Notes under the pieces: model-generated
Seen by the model: the letters and a program-made list of their open reading frames with translations, nothing else
Told to the model about the DNA's origin: nothing
The model's database searches: none
Made by a program: the position numbers and the translations under genes
Shown here: positions 8,883-18,591 of the stretch, one piece after another
How the letters are laid out: each line of letters opens with the position of its first letter
Numbering within the stretch: position 1 is the first letter of the stretch
NCBI GenBank assembly: GCA_003170135.1
Contig: PMZR01000020.1
Span: 1-34,351 of the forward strand
From: Acidobacteriota bacterium
GTDB lineage: Bacteria; Acidobacteriota; Vicinamibacteria; Vicinamibacterales; Fen-181
Direction of reading: 5' to 3'
Length of the DNA: 34,351 bases

Positions 8883-10141
8883 AGAACATCCGTGCCCTGC
8901 TGGTGTTGGCCGTGGCCTGGACCCTCTTCACCGCGGCTACCTGCGGTGGAGGATCCAGTCCGTCGTCTTCGTCGAGCAGCAACAACAAGAGCAACCTGTC
9001 GGTCCCGCATGCCGTGATCATCACGGCCGACCCGGGTCCGTCCACGGCGAACCCGTACCTGAATGGGGCGTTCGTCAGCGTGACAATCTGCGTTCCCGGC
9101 AGCACGTTACAGTGCACAACCGTCCCGGATGTGCTGCTCGACACCGGGTCCAGCGGCCTTCGCGTGCTGTCGTCGGCGCTCGGCGGTCTGCCGTTGACGA
9201 ACATGACGACGCCCGCCGGCGCGACCCTTGCGAACTGCGTCCAGTACGTCGACCTCACCTACAACTGGGGCGCGGTCGCCCGCGCCGACGTCAAGCTCGC
9301 CGGCGAAGTGGCCAGTTCGATTCCCATCCAGATCATTGCCGATCCCGGTTCGACGTTTCCGGCCGCGCCGTCCGGCTGCACCAACGGTGGCACGCCGACC
9401 AACACCGTGGACACGCTGTCCGCCAACGGCATCCTGGGCGTGAGTTCGTACATCTACGACTGCGGCACGGCCTGTGCGCCCGGGACGACCTCGAATGGCG
9501 GCGTCTATTTCGGCTGTCCGGATACGTCCTGCCAGGTGACCACCGTGTCCCTGACGAGCCAGATCCAGAACCCCGTGGCCCTGTTCGCCTCGGACAACAA
9601 CGGCATCTCGATCACCTTGCCGGCGCTGCCGGATGCCGGATTGCCCTCCACGACGGGAACGCTCACCTTCGGCATCGGCACGCAACCCGACAATGGACTT
9701 GGCCGTGCCGTCGTCCAGACAGAGGACAGCTCCGGCAACTTCACCACCGTGTTCGACGGCGCATCCTATTCGTCGAGTTTCATCGATTCCGGTTCGAACG
9801 CGCTGTTCTTCCTCGATTCGACCACGACCCACCTGCCGGGCTGCAAGGCCTCCGATGGCTTCTACTGTCCGTCCACGACGCAGTTCCTGTCCGCGACCAA
9901 CACGGGCGCGAACAACCAGTCGAATCCCGTGAGCTTTGTCGTGGCGAACGCGGACAACCTGCCGCTGCCGAACTGGGTCTTCAGCGATGTCGCCGGGGCT
10001 TCGTCCACTGGCCCGTCGCAAAGCGGTCTTCCAAGCCTGTACTTCGACTGGGGCTTGCCGTTCTTCTTCAGCCGCACGGTGTACGTCGCGATTGAGGGCC
10101 GAAGTACGTCAGGGGGAACGGGGCCCTATTGGGCGTACTGA
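8879..10141 (+). CDS. DUF3443 family exported protein with pepsin-like motifs
   Basis: 420-aa protein of the DUF3443 family, starting at GTG 8879 with GTGGAGGAG just upstream and overlapping the DUF2844 stop. The N-terminus is a signal peptide with a lipoprotein-like end (TAATCGGG; Thr at -1 is not the usual Gly/Ala/Ser), followed by a Ser/Asn-rich linker at about residues 25-40. Two motifs stand out: VLLDTGSSGLRV (Asp88) and SSFIDSGSNALFF (Asp303), spaced as in the two lobes of pepsin-type aspartic proteases. Several Cys pairs (120, 167, 195, 199, 213, 218) suggest disulfides. Annotated function is unknown; a peptidase activity is my inference. Likely co-translated with DUF2844. Confidence 0.83.
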   Translation: MKNIRALLVLAVAWTLFTAATCGGGSSPSSSSSSNNKSNLSVPHAVIITADPGPSTANPYLNGAFVSVTICVPGSTLQCTTVPDVLLDTGSSGLRVLSSALGGLPLTNMTTPAGATLANCVQYVDLTYNWGAVARADVKLAGEVASSIPIQIIADPGSTFPAAPSGCTNGGTPTNTVDTLSANGILGVSSYIYDCGTACAPGTTSNGGVYFGCPDTSCQVTTVSLTSQIQNPVALFASDNNGISITLPALPDAGLPSTTGTLTFGIGTQPDNGLGRAVVQTEDSSGNFTTVFDGASYSSSFIDSGSNALFFLDSTTTHLPGCKASDGFYCPSTTQFLSATNTGANNQSNPVSFVVANADNLPLPNWVFSDVAGASSTGPSQSGLPSLYFDWGLPFFFSRTVYVAIEGRSTSGGTGPYWAY

Positions 10142-10186
10142 CGCGGGACCTGCGCCTCTCCGGCGACCGCAGCGGCGAAGCAGTTA

Positions 10187-10375
10187 TCACAGACCGCCGG
10201 AGTATGCTCGAAACGCCAGATAGGCCAGGATGATGGCGAGCGCCAGGAGTGCGAGTCGTGCGACTCCCATCAATCGGGTGTGAGCGATGTGTCGCGTGCC
10301 CTTCGGTTTGATGCCGGTGATGGCAGCAACGGCGGTGATGAGTACGGCCAGGCCAAGCCATGCGAACCAGCTCAT
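10187..10375 (-). CDS. Small two-helix membrane protein
   Basis: 62-aa protein, ATG at 10375 with AGGA about 10 nt upstream. It has two hydrophobic segments, residues 2-20 (SWFAWLGLAVLITAVAAITG) and about 38-58 (VARLALLALAIILAYLAF), joined by a basic loop (KPKGTRHIAHTR). It lies 49 bp downstream of the MacB-like permease on the same strand and could be the last gene of that operon, perhaps an accessory subunit. No family recognised. Confidence 0.6.
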   Translation of the reverse strand: MSWFAWLGLAVLITAVAAITGIKPKGTRHIAHTRLMGVARLALLALAIILAYLAFRAYSGGL

Positions 10376-10424
10376 ATAGTCGGTCCTGCCACTTGTGGTG
10401 TGTGGCGATACACGCGATTCACTG

Positions 10425-11656
10425 CTATTCGGATCGCAACGCTTCGATCGGGTCGAGAAAGGCCGCCTTTCTTGCCGGGTAGTAGCCAAAGCCAATTCCA
10501 ACCAGCGCGGAGAACAGAACCGCCAGCGCCACCGCGCCCCAGCCAACAGCCGTTGTCCAGCCTGCCAGGCGCGAGATGAGCGCGGACGCGCCGATACCGA
10601 CGACGATCCCCGCGATCCCGCCGACGACGGACAGTGCCACGGCCTCGACCAGGAACTGCGTCAGGACATCGCGCGTCTTGGCGCCGATGGCTTGCCGCAG
10701 TCCAATCTCGCGCGTCCGCTCCCGGACCGAGATCAGCATGATGTTCATGATGCCGATGCCCCCCACCACGAGCGACACTGAAGCGATGGCGGCCAGCATG
10801 ATCGCCATGATGCTTGCCGACGCTTCTTGCGCGGCGAAGAGCTCCTGCAGGTTACGGATGGAGAAGTCGTCGTCCTCGGATGTCTGCAGATGGTGGCGCT
10901 GGCGCAGGAGCGCCTGGGCCTCGTCCAGCGCCGCCTGAATCACGGAGGCGGATTTCGCCTGCATCATGATCGTATCCACGGAATCCGCATTGGCGGACTT
11001 CTTGCCGATCACGTCCCGCTTGGCGCTTGAAATCGGGAGCAGGATGACATCGTCCTGGTCCTGCCCCTGCGCGGATTGGCCCTTGGGTGTCAACACGCCG
11101 ACGACGGTAAACGGCACATTCTTGATGCGAATCGTCTGGCCAATCGGATCGGCACCGCCGAACAGGTTGTCCACCGGCGTCTTGCCCAGCACGGCGACTT
11201 TGTTCGCCGAATCGACGTCCTGCTGGACGAACTCGGCGCCGTCGGCGACCGACAGCTGGCGAATGGTCAGATAGTCCGGCGTGACGCCGTAGATGGAGGT
11301 CGCCCAGTTGCCAGTCCCGCTCACGATCTGAGCGCTGCCTCGAACATACGGTGCCGCGAGTTCGACGTCCGGGCACTGCGCCGGAATGTCCCGCGCGTCC
11401 GACTCAGACAACGTGACGGCATTGCCGGTGCCCAGGCGCACTCCGGAACTGCTCGTGCTCCCGGGAGTAATGATGATGATGTTGCTGCCGATACTCGCGA
11501 TCTGATCCTGAATGCGCTGCGTGGCGCCCGAGCCAATCGCGACCGTGGCAATCACGGACGCCACGCCGATCACGATGCCCAGCATGGTCAACGCCGAGCG
11601 GAGCTTGTTCATCGTGAGCGCGCGGAACGCGATGCGAATCGACGACTTGAACTTCT

Positions 11657-11660
<4 letters not shown>
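10425..11660 (-). CDS. MacB-like ABC transporter permease (FtsX/MacB periplasmic core)
   Basis: 411-aa inner-membrane permease of the MacB/FtsX type. A first transmembrane helix at about 21-43 (LRSALTMLGIVIGVASVIAT) is followed by a large periplasmic core at about 45-270 and three C-terminal helices carrying the conserved ISVRERTREIGLRQAIGA segment (about 318-340) and ending DPIEALRSE, as in the family. It would work with the upstream ATPase and membrane-fusion protein as a tripartite mechanotransmission exporter of peptides, macrolide-like compounds or lipoproteins. ATG at 11660 overlaps the stop of the ATPase gene (ATGA). The substrate is not predictable from this sequence. Confidence 0.9.
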
Positions 11661-12406
<746 letters not shown>

Positions 12407-12425
12407 AGCATCCTCTCCACGCACG

Positions 12426-13895
12426 TTACAGACCGCGTCCGCCGCGCCCGCCGCCGGCTCCGGGAGCCGAAGGCGTACTTGTCGTCGGCGTGCTGGCAGC
12501 GGTGGTAAACCGCACGACAACCTGGTCGCCCTCCTGCAAGCCGTCTGCGGTCACCGCCGTGTACTTTCCGTCTGTAAGCCCCGCGGTGAGCGGAATGGGC
12601 AGCAGTGTGCCATTCCGCTTCACGTACACGTCCTGCTTCCCCGCCTGGGCCGGCGGAAGACCGAGCTGCGTCAGCATCGCCGCGGTCGGATGGCTTCGCA
12701 ACACGGCGTTCGGGACCTTGAGCGTGTGGTCCAGCTTCGCGGTCCGAATGCGAGCGTTGGCCGTCATCCCGGGGAAGAGTTTGAGATCGGGATTTGCAGC
12801 CGCGATCACGACATCGTACGAAACGACGTTCTGTTGAGTGATCGGAGCTTTGCGGACAGCCGTGACCTTGCCGCGGAACGTCGTGGCTGGATACGCATCC
12901 ACGGTAAACGTGGCTTCCTGCCCGAGTGTGACATTGCCCACGTCGGACTCGCTGACATTGGTGTCGAGCTGCATCTTCGTCAGGTCCTGCGCGATTTCAA
13001 AAATCGTGGGGGCCGCAAACGATGCGGCGACGGTCTGGCCGACGTCCATGCGGCGGGCGATCACGGTACCGTCCACAGGGGCGGTGATCCGGGTGTGTTC
13101 GAGGTTGATTTGGTTCTGCGCGAGCGACGCTCGTGATTGGACCTCCTGGGCCTGGGCGGAACCCAGTTGGGCCCGCGCGACGCTCACCTGGGCTTGCGCG
13201 GATTGAATCGTCTGTTTGGCCGCGATGATCTGAGATTGATCCGCCGTCACCTGAGCGTCGGACGCATCTGCTGCAGCCTTGGCTGCGTCGTGATCCGTTT
13301 GGGAAATGAGTCCCCGCGTGAACAGGGTGTCTTGCCTTTGGAACTGATTCCTGGCGTTCAGCGTGTTCGCCTGATCCCGGGCCAGGACGGACTCCACCCC
13401 CTTTTCACTCGCCATTGTGCCCGCAAGGTCGGATTGCGCTTTCTGGAGCTGTGCGGCAGCCGTCAATGCGGCAGAGTGCACGGAGGCCAGCGCGGCCGTC
13501 GACTGATCAACCTGCGCCTGGATCATCGCGGGGTCGATCTCCGCCACGAGCTGGCCCTTGGTGACCTTCGTGTTGAAGTCGGCATAGAGCGCTTTGATAT
13601 TGCCTGAAACCTGGCTGCCGACCTGGACGTCCACAACGGCGTTGACCGTCCCGGTGGCCGTGACGCTGGCCTGGACCGTCCCTCGCTCGACCACCACTGT
13701 GGTGTAGCCGATCGCGTTCGCAACGTGCATGCTCCACAGTTCCACGCCTACGGCCACGGCAACGACCACGCCGCCGATCGCAGCCCACTTGATCCAGCGC
13801 CTCGGTGGGCGCCTCACAATGGGAATGGGGCGCGCCGGAACGGGTTGTGGTCGCGTAACGGGCTCTGCCAGGACTCGATTTGCTATGGAGGCCAT
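12426..13895 (-). CDS. Efflux periplasmic adaptor (HlyD/MacA family)
   Basis: 489-aa membrane-fusion protein, first gene of the MacAB-like operon. ATG at 13895 has AAGGA about 10 nt upstream. It has a cytosolic Pro/Arg-rich N-tail (1-33), one membrane helix (about 34-53, [20 protein letters not shown]), biotinyl-lipoyl-like halves ([20 protein letters not shown] and [17 protein letters not shown]) flanking a long Ala/Gln-rich coiled-coil hairpin (about 125-275), then beta-barrel and membrane-proximal domains, and a Gly/Ser/Pro-rich tail ending GGGRGGRGL. It bridges the permease to an outer-membrane channel; no TolC-like gene is in the window. Confidence 0.9.
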   Translation of the reverse strand: MASIANRVLAEPVTRPQPVPARPIPIVRRPPRRWIKWAAIGGVVVAVAVGVELWSMHVANAIGYTTVVVERGTVQASVTATGTVNAVVDVQVGSQVSGNIKALYADFNTKVTKGQLVAEIDPAMIQAQVDQSTAALASVHSAALTAAAQLQKAQSDLAGTMASEKGVESVLARDQANTLNARNQFQRQDTLFTRGLISQTDHDAAKAAADASDAQVTADQSQIIAAKQTIQSAQAQVSVARAQLGSAQAQEVQSRASLAQNQINLEHTRITAPVDGTVIARRMDVGQTVAASFAAPTIFEIAQDLTKMQLDTNVSESDVGNVTLGQEATFTVDAYPATTFRGKVTAVRKAPITQQNVVSYDVVIAAANPDLKLFPGMTANARIRTAKLDHTLKVPNAVLRSHPTAAMLTQLGLPPAQAGKQDVYVKRNGTLLPIPLTAGLTDGKYTAVTADGLQEGDQVVVRFTTAASTPTTSTPSAPGAGGGRGGRGL

Positions 13896-14179
13896 ACACC
13901 CTATTCCTTCTCCGCTCGCGGCCTGTTGAGCCGCGCCTGAACGGCTGGGGCGGCAACAAGCCGACCGCACGGTGCACCCGACGATCAGCGCGACGATAGC
14001 GGATCGGCTCGGAGGTTGTCTGGTCAATAGTGCACACCTTGACGCGACGCTGGCCTGAAACGCGCCAGACGCGCAGTCCTCGAAGTGTTCAAGATCGAAC
14101 AGACGATTTCCGCATCGATCCGCTACCGTCACGTGTGGGATTCCCCAATGGAAATCCCGGTGAAGAAGAGGTGCACGCC

Positions 14180-15454
14180 ATGGCAAGGACACGGGCGTTC
14201 GCAATAACGGTTGCGGGCTGCGCGCTCCTGCTTTTGCTTTGCCCGGCCAGATCGTGGGCGCAGGAATCGGCGGAAGAGCTGCAACAACTCGTCGCGCCCG
14301 TCGCCCTCTATCCGGACGAACTCCTGGCCGAGATCCTCGCGGCCGCCACCTACCCCTCGCAGGTGGACGATGCGGCGCGGTGGCTTCAGCAGAACGCCAG
14401 CCTGACGAGCGATCAGATCGCAGGCGCCGTTGACGCCATGGCGTGGGATCCAAGCGTGAAAGCGCTGACGGAATTCCCAACGGTGCTGGCCAACATGGCC
14501 CAGAACCTCTCGTGGACCTCCGCGCTTGGCGACGCGTACTACAACCAGCCCGACGACGTGATGGACGCCGTCCAGGGGCTGCGCGAGCAGGCCATCGCGG
14601 CGGGCGCCCTGCAGAGCAACTCGCAAATCATTGTCACCAGCCAGGACGGAATCATCGTCATCGAGCCAGTTGATGCCGGCACCGTGTACGTCCCCAGCTA
14701 CGATTGCTGGACGGTCTACGGAGCACCGATCCGTCCCTGGCCGGGGTTCTTCTTCGTGCGCGGATTGGGGGGCGGGCCGCGTGTGTCATGGAGCCTGAGC
14801 TTTCGTACCGGCGGCGCGTGGGGCCGCGAGAGTTGGAGCTGGCACAACTGGGCGTTTGACTGGCGCGACCACCGCGTCGCGTTTCACCGTGAGGACTACG
14901 TCTCCCACAGTCTGAGCGTCGTCGATCGCCACTACACGCCGCGGCCCGGCCAGCCGGTGCCAGGCGGGCGTGCGCAGGCCGGGCCGGGGACCGAACAGCG
15001 CTTGCCGCAGCGTCCACCGTCCGGCCAGCCGCCTGCCGGTCGCGGACCGGTCGCCGTGCCGCGTCAGGGTGGGGCGCAGCGCGGTCCCGTTGCGATGCCG
15101 CCTGCGACACCAGGGCAGCGGGAACCGGCGCAGGTGCCGCATCCGGCCGCCGCGCCTCCGCCGAAGCCGGCCGCGCCGCCGGCGCCGCCCGCAAATCCCA
15201 AGAATGATCGGGGATTTGCCCAGCCTCGGCCCACGACCCCGCCCAGTGGAACACGGTCCGGCGCGTTGAGCGGCTTCAAGGAGGGCGGGACGGTCAGCGG
15301 CAGCTCGGCTCGCGGCCAGGCCAGCCTGGGCGTCCGTCCGCCACCGCCACCACCATCACCGCCGCCCTCGCGACAATCCGCTCCACCGCCGCGACCAGCA
15401 CCTGCGCCACCGGCGGACCGTGGACGGGGAGGACGAGGAAGGGGCCGCCTATGA
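14180..15454 (+). CDS. DUF3300 domain exported protein
   Basis: 424-aa protein. A signal peptide (TVAGCALLLLLCPARSWAQE) is followed by the DUF3300 region at about residues 30-230, recognisable from LVAPVALYPDELLAEILAAA, NMAQNLSWTSALGDAYYNQP and PASYD-like VPSYDCWTVYG. Residues 255-424 are low-complexity, rich in Pro/Ala/Gly/Gln/Arg and ending in GRGGRGRGRL, probably disordered. ATG at 14180 has AAGAGG 8 nt upstream. Its stop overlaps the DUF2950 start by 4 bases (ATGA), and this pair recurs in Acidobacteriota and proteobacteria. Role unknown, possibly envelope-associated. Confidence 0.87.
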   Translation: MARTRAFAITVAGCALLLLLCPARSWAQESAEELQQLVAPVALYPDELLAEILAAATYPSQVDDAARWLQQNASLTSDQIAGAVDAMAWDPSVKALTEFPTVLANMAQNLSWTSALGDAYYNQPDDVMDAVQGLREQAIAAGALQSNSQIIVTSQDGIIVIEPVDAGTVYVPSYDCWTVYGAPIRPWPGFFFVRGLGGGPRVSWSLSFRTGGAWGRESWSWHNWAFDWRDHRVAFHREDYVSHSLSVVDRHYTPRPGQPVPGGRAQAGPGTEQRLPQRPPSGQPPAGRGPVAVPRQGGAQRGPVAMPPATPGQREPAQVPHPAAAPPPKPAAPPAPPANPKNDRGFAQPRPTTPPSGTRSGALSGFKEGGTVSGSSARGQASLGVRPPPPPPSPPPSRQSAPPPRPAPAPPADRGRGGRGRGRL

Positions 15455-16386
15455 GCACGCGACAAGTCAACCGTTGGGCGATCGGCGCGCTGGCGTTGTT
15501 CGGCGCGACAGCGATGCAGTTCTGCGCCGGGCCGCCGCAGCCGGCTCAACGAACGTTCGGCTCCGCGGCGGAGGCGAGCGCGGCGCTCTTCAGCGCGGTG
15601 CAGAAGAACGACCAGGTCGCACTCGCCGCGATCTTCGGCCCGGACGCCAACGAGATCATCTCGTCCGGCGATGCAGCGCAGGACAAGAGCAACCGCGAGC
15701 TGTTCGTTCAGAAGTACCAGCAGATGCACCGGGTGGGACTGGACGCCGGCAACCGGACGACGCTCTTGGTCGGCGCCGAGAACTGGCCAATGCCGATTCC
15801 ACTGGCCAGCAAGGACGGCCAATGGTACTTCGACACGGCCGCCGGCAAGCGCGAGGTGCTCTATCGCCGCATCGGCAACAACGAGAACGCGGCGATTCGC
15901 ATCTGTGAAGAACTCGTCGCCGCCGAGAACGAGTACTACGGCAAAACGCACGATGGGAACGTCGCCCACGAGTACGCACAGCACTTCGTGAGCACACCTG
16001 GCCGTCACGACGGTTTGTTCTGGCAAGGGGGGGACGACAGTGGCGAGAGTCCGATCGGACCGCTGCTGGCCTTCGCCGCGAGCGAAGAGGCCGCGAAGGC
16101 GGCCCGTCAGGGGCGCACCCCGTTCCACGGGTACTACTTCCGAATCCTGAAAGCGCAGGGCGCCAGCGCGCCAGGCAGTGCGAAGCCGTACATCGTCGAT
16201 GGCCGGATGACCGGCGGAGTCGCGTTTCTGGCCTATCCTGCCGAATACCGATCGTCCGGTGTCATGACCTTCATCGTCGGTCCCGACGCCGTCGTGTATC
16301 AGAAGGATTTCGGGGCCGGGGCCGAATCCCGGACAAAGGCGATTTCCGCGTTCGATCCTGATCCGACCTGGCGGCACGCGCAGTAG
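15451..16386 (+). CDS. DUF2950 family exported protein
   Basis: 311-aa protein of the DUF2950 family. The N-terminal hydrophobic stretch (WAIGALALFGATAMQFCAG) is a signal peptide or anchor; no proper lipobox is present. Family-typical segments follow: FGSAAEASAALFSAVQKND, DGQWYFDTAAGKREVLYRRI, GNNENAAIRICEELVAAENE, PFHGYYFRILKAQG and FIVGPDAVVYQKDFG. It is translationally coupled to the DUF3300 gene by an ATGA overlap, so the two products probably act together in the envelope. Biochemical role unknown. Confidence 0.88.
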   Translation: MSTRQVNRWAIGALALFGATAMQFCAGPPQPAQRTFGSAAEASAALFSAVQKNDQVALAAIFGPDANEIISSGDAAQDKSNRELFVQKYQQMHRVGLDAGNRTTLLVGAENWPMPIPLASKDGQWYFDTAAGKREVLYRRIGNNENAAIRICEELVAAENEYYGKTHDGNVAHEYAQHFVSTPGRHDGLFWQGGDDSGESPIGPLLAFAASEEAAKAARQGRTPFHGYYFRILKAQGASAPGSAKPYIVDGRMTGGVAFLAYPAEYRSSGVMTFIVGPDAVVYQKDFGAGAESRTKAISAFDPDPTWRHAQ

Positions 16387-16403
16387 CAGCACCATCTCGT
16401 GCG

Positions 16404-17507
16404 TCAGGCACTGAGCCTGAGGAGTCCCACGATCATGGCGACGGCACGCTCCATGTCCTCCACGTGGATGTGTTCGTCGGTCGAGTGCTCCAGGCGCGCG
16501 CCGATCCCCACCACTCCCATCTCGATCCCGTGATTGTTATAGATCGAGGCGTCGGTAAAACCGCACATCACCGCGGGCCTGGCGTCGATCCCGAGCGCAA
16601 AGAGTGCCTGCTGCGCGGTGCGCACCGTCCAGGCGTCGTCGGAAATGAAAGACGCCTGGCACAGGTTGTTGACGTCGATGGTGACCTGCGCGCCAACCCC
16701 CTCCACCTCCCGGCGGATGATGTTCACCATCTCGTCGGCGACCGCCTGTCCGCGGGCATGCGTGAGGCTGCGGCACTCGGCCGCGAAGGTGCAGGTGTCT
16801 GGCACGCCGTTACGAATCATGCCGCCGTGGATGATGCCCACGTTTGCGGTCGTCTGCTGGTCGAGGCGGCCGAGCGTCAGCGCCGAGATGGCGCGTGAAG
16901 CGGCCTGTATGGCGTTGATGCCCTTCTCCGGTTCCATGCCCGCATGAGCGGCCTTGCCCGTGACCGTCACGTCGATGGCGAAGTAGGACGGCCCGCCGGT
17001 GATGATCGTGTCCAGCGTGTCGTTGTCGAGAAGGAAGCCCCGCGTGGCCGAAATGCGGCCGAAGTCGAGTTGCTTCACGCCGAGCAGCCCCACCTCTTCC
17101 TGGCGGGAGATGGCGATTTCGATTGGCGGCCGAACCGGCGCCATCCGCAGCGCCTCGAGCATCTCGGCGATGCCGGCCTTGTCGTCCGCGCCGAGGATCG
17201 TGTTGCCCGCCGACCGGATGATCCCGTCCTGCAGCACCGGCTCGATGCCTTTGCCGGGCTTGACGGTGTCGCCGTGGCACGACAGCAGGATCGGGTCGGC
17301 GCGGCTGTCCCGGGCGGGCAACGCGGCGATCAAATTTCCGTAGGCGTCTGGCGCTGCACGCGCCCCCAACTCCTCGAAACGCGGCGCCAGCCACGCCATG
17401 AACCGCGCCTCGTCGCCCGACTCGCTGTCGATGCGGACCATCTCCATGAACTGCGTCACCATCCGTTCGGTGTCCATCGCGACGCCAAAACGCTCCCGGA
17501 CTGCCAT
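16404..17507 (-). CDS. M20-family metallopeptidase (peptidase T-like)
   Basis: 367-aa zinc-dependent aminopeptidase or amidohydrolase of the M20 PepT-like type. Start at ATG 17507 is supported by GGAGG 8 nt upstream; ATG at 17477 (MDTERM) is possible. Metal/catalytic residues are visible: His78 and Asp80 (SCHGDTVKPG), Asp108 (LGADDKAG), Glu137-Glu138 (SRQEEVG), Asp161 (LLDNDTLD), dimerisation His188 (GKAAHAG) and a late His in STDEHIHVEDM. Cytoplasmic, no signal peptide. It lies 25 bp downstream of a membrane-protein gene on the same strand and converges with DUF2950 across 17 bp. A 48-bp stretch very similar to its 3' end recurs at 33124. Confidence 0.9.
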   Translation of the reverse strand: MAVRERFGVAMDTERMVTQFMEMVRIDSESGDEARFMAWLAPRFEELGARAAPDAYGNLIAALPARDSRADPILLSCHGDTVKPGKGIEPVLQDGIIRSAGNTILGADDKAGIAEMLEALRMAPVRPPIEIAISRQEEVGLLGVKQLDFGRISATRGFLLDNDTLDTIITGGPSYFAIDVTVTGKAAHAGMEPEKGINAIQAASRAISALTLGRLDQQTTANVGIIHGGMIRNGVPDTCTFAAECRSLTHARGQAVADEMVNIIRREVEGVGAQVTIDVNNLCQASFISDDAWTVRTAQQALFALGIDARPAVMCGFTDASIYNNHGIEMGVVGIGARLEHSTDEHIHVEDMERAVAMIVGLLRLSA

Positions 17508-17532
17508 GGCCGCACCTCCGCTCAAGAGAATA

Positions 17533-17949
17533 TCAGAACGCGTTCCGCTGTCGGCCATCGACACGACGCGTGAAGCCGTACCTGATTCCAAGCAGGCAGG
17601 CGACGAAAAAAACGCCGAACATCACGACCTTGAACCACATCGTGTAGGGCAACATCGTCAAGTTGAAGATGAGTGCCCACGCGAGCAGCAGGGCGACAAC
17701 GCTGCCGGCGAGTCGATTGCCAACTCTCGATGCAACCCAGGTGGCGGCGGTGGATGTTGCGCCCCAGGCCAGCACGACAACTCCCAGGACCCAATGCGGA
17801 TACCGCCTCACATGCTCTGGAATGTTCCCGTTGAGATCGGCAGGCATCGGATGGACGACGGCGCTGAACAACTCGACTGCGACGACCAGCGCCAACGCCA
17901 GCGCCATTCCCACGATTATCGCGAACAGCGTGCGAATACCGGACTTCAT
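17533..17949 (-). CDS. Four-helix hypothetical membrane protein
   Basis: 138-aa protein with hydrophobic helices at about 7-31, 52-72, 82-102 and 105-125 (for example TLFAIIVGMALALALVVAVE and LGVVVLAWGATSTAATWVAS). ATG at 17949 has AGAGG 5-6 nt upstream. Between helices 1 and 2 a hydrophilic loop carries MPADLNGNIPEHVRRYP. It is probably co-transcribed with the M20 peptidase 25 bp downstream. Family not recognised; similar small integral proteins are common next to housekeeping genes. Confidence 0.75.
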   Translation of the reverse strand: MKSGIRTLFAIIVGMALALALVVAVELFSAVVHPMPADLNGNIPEHVRRYPHWVLGVVVLAWGATSTAATWVASRVGNRLAGSVVALLLAWALIFNLTMLPYTMWFKVVMFGVFFVACLLGIRYGFTRRVDGRQRNAF

Positions 17950-18009
17950 TGGAGCCTCTGATTCCGTCGCGACTGGTTCAGCCGATACCGTCCGCCAGCT
18001 AGCGACTCT

Positions 18010-18275
18010 TCAGTGTCTTCCAGTTGAGGACGGCTCCTCCCAGTACACGATACCGGCTGAGAGGAAGACCAGGTGGGACGCCACACCGGCCAGCAAGATC
18101 TGTCCTTGCCGGACCCCCAGCGCCTCGAGGAAGGTGAGGATAATGAACAACCCGCGCAAGAGGAATAGGCTCCCGATCCCAACCAGGGCAGTCCGCAAGA
18201 GCGGCAGGCGCCGGATGACGCCCGCCCCGGACAACGCATCCCGGCGGCAACCTTCAGCCACAGTTTCCTGTCCAT
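18010..18275 (-). pseudogene. Internally deleted small membrane protein gene
   Basis: A good ribosome site (GGAAGGG) and ATG at 18275 begin MDRKLWLKVAAGM, but a continuous membrane-protein sequence resumes only in another frame: DALSGAGVIRRLPLLRTALV, then two helices (GIGSLFLLRGLFIILTFLEAL and ILLAGVASHLVFLSAGIVYW), ending at 18010. The two parts look like the head and tail of one multi-helix protein (roughly 130-150 aa expected) joined by a deletion that also shifts frame, near 18235. It is upstream of and on the same strand as the four-helix protein gene. The shifted frame read from 18339 gives an unconvincing N-terminus. Confidence 0.5.
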
Positions 18276-18482
18276 GATCCCTTCCCTGACCGGGGGGCCG
18301 AGCAAGTCGTTCGGGGCGGAGTTTAGCATGCACCGGCACCCGGTCCCGGGCCGCAGTTTCAGGATTCCGGCACTCCCAAGCCCTGCGCAGACGAGCCCGA
18401 GGCCGGGGAAGGAACGCTTCCCGATTACTTCCCGGGTATCATGTCGGCGTCCGAGTCGGTGAGCGCACACGACGCTCTGGTC

Positions 18483-18591
18483 CACGGAGTCAGGAATGAA
18501 CATCAGGATCCTCTTCGCGCTGCTCCTGGCAGTTTCGACCGTTCTTCCCGCGCATACAGCGCGCGCGATCGCCAATGACGCGCGGTCGCAG
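18483..18591 (+). repeat. Duplicated signal-peptide cassette, copy A
   Basis: 109 bp covering the ribosome-binding region (CACGGAG) and the first 32 codons of the downstream gene. By hand alignment about 99 of 109 positions match 28498-28606, the start of the GH127 gene, in the same orientation. The identity stops at the end of the signal-peptide/linker region, after which the genes are unrelated. Confidence 0.8.
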
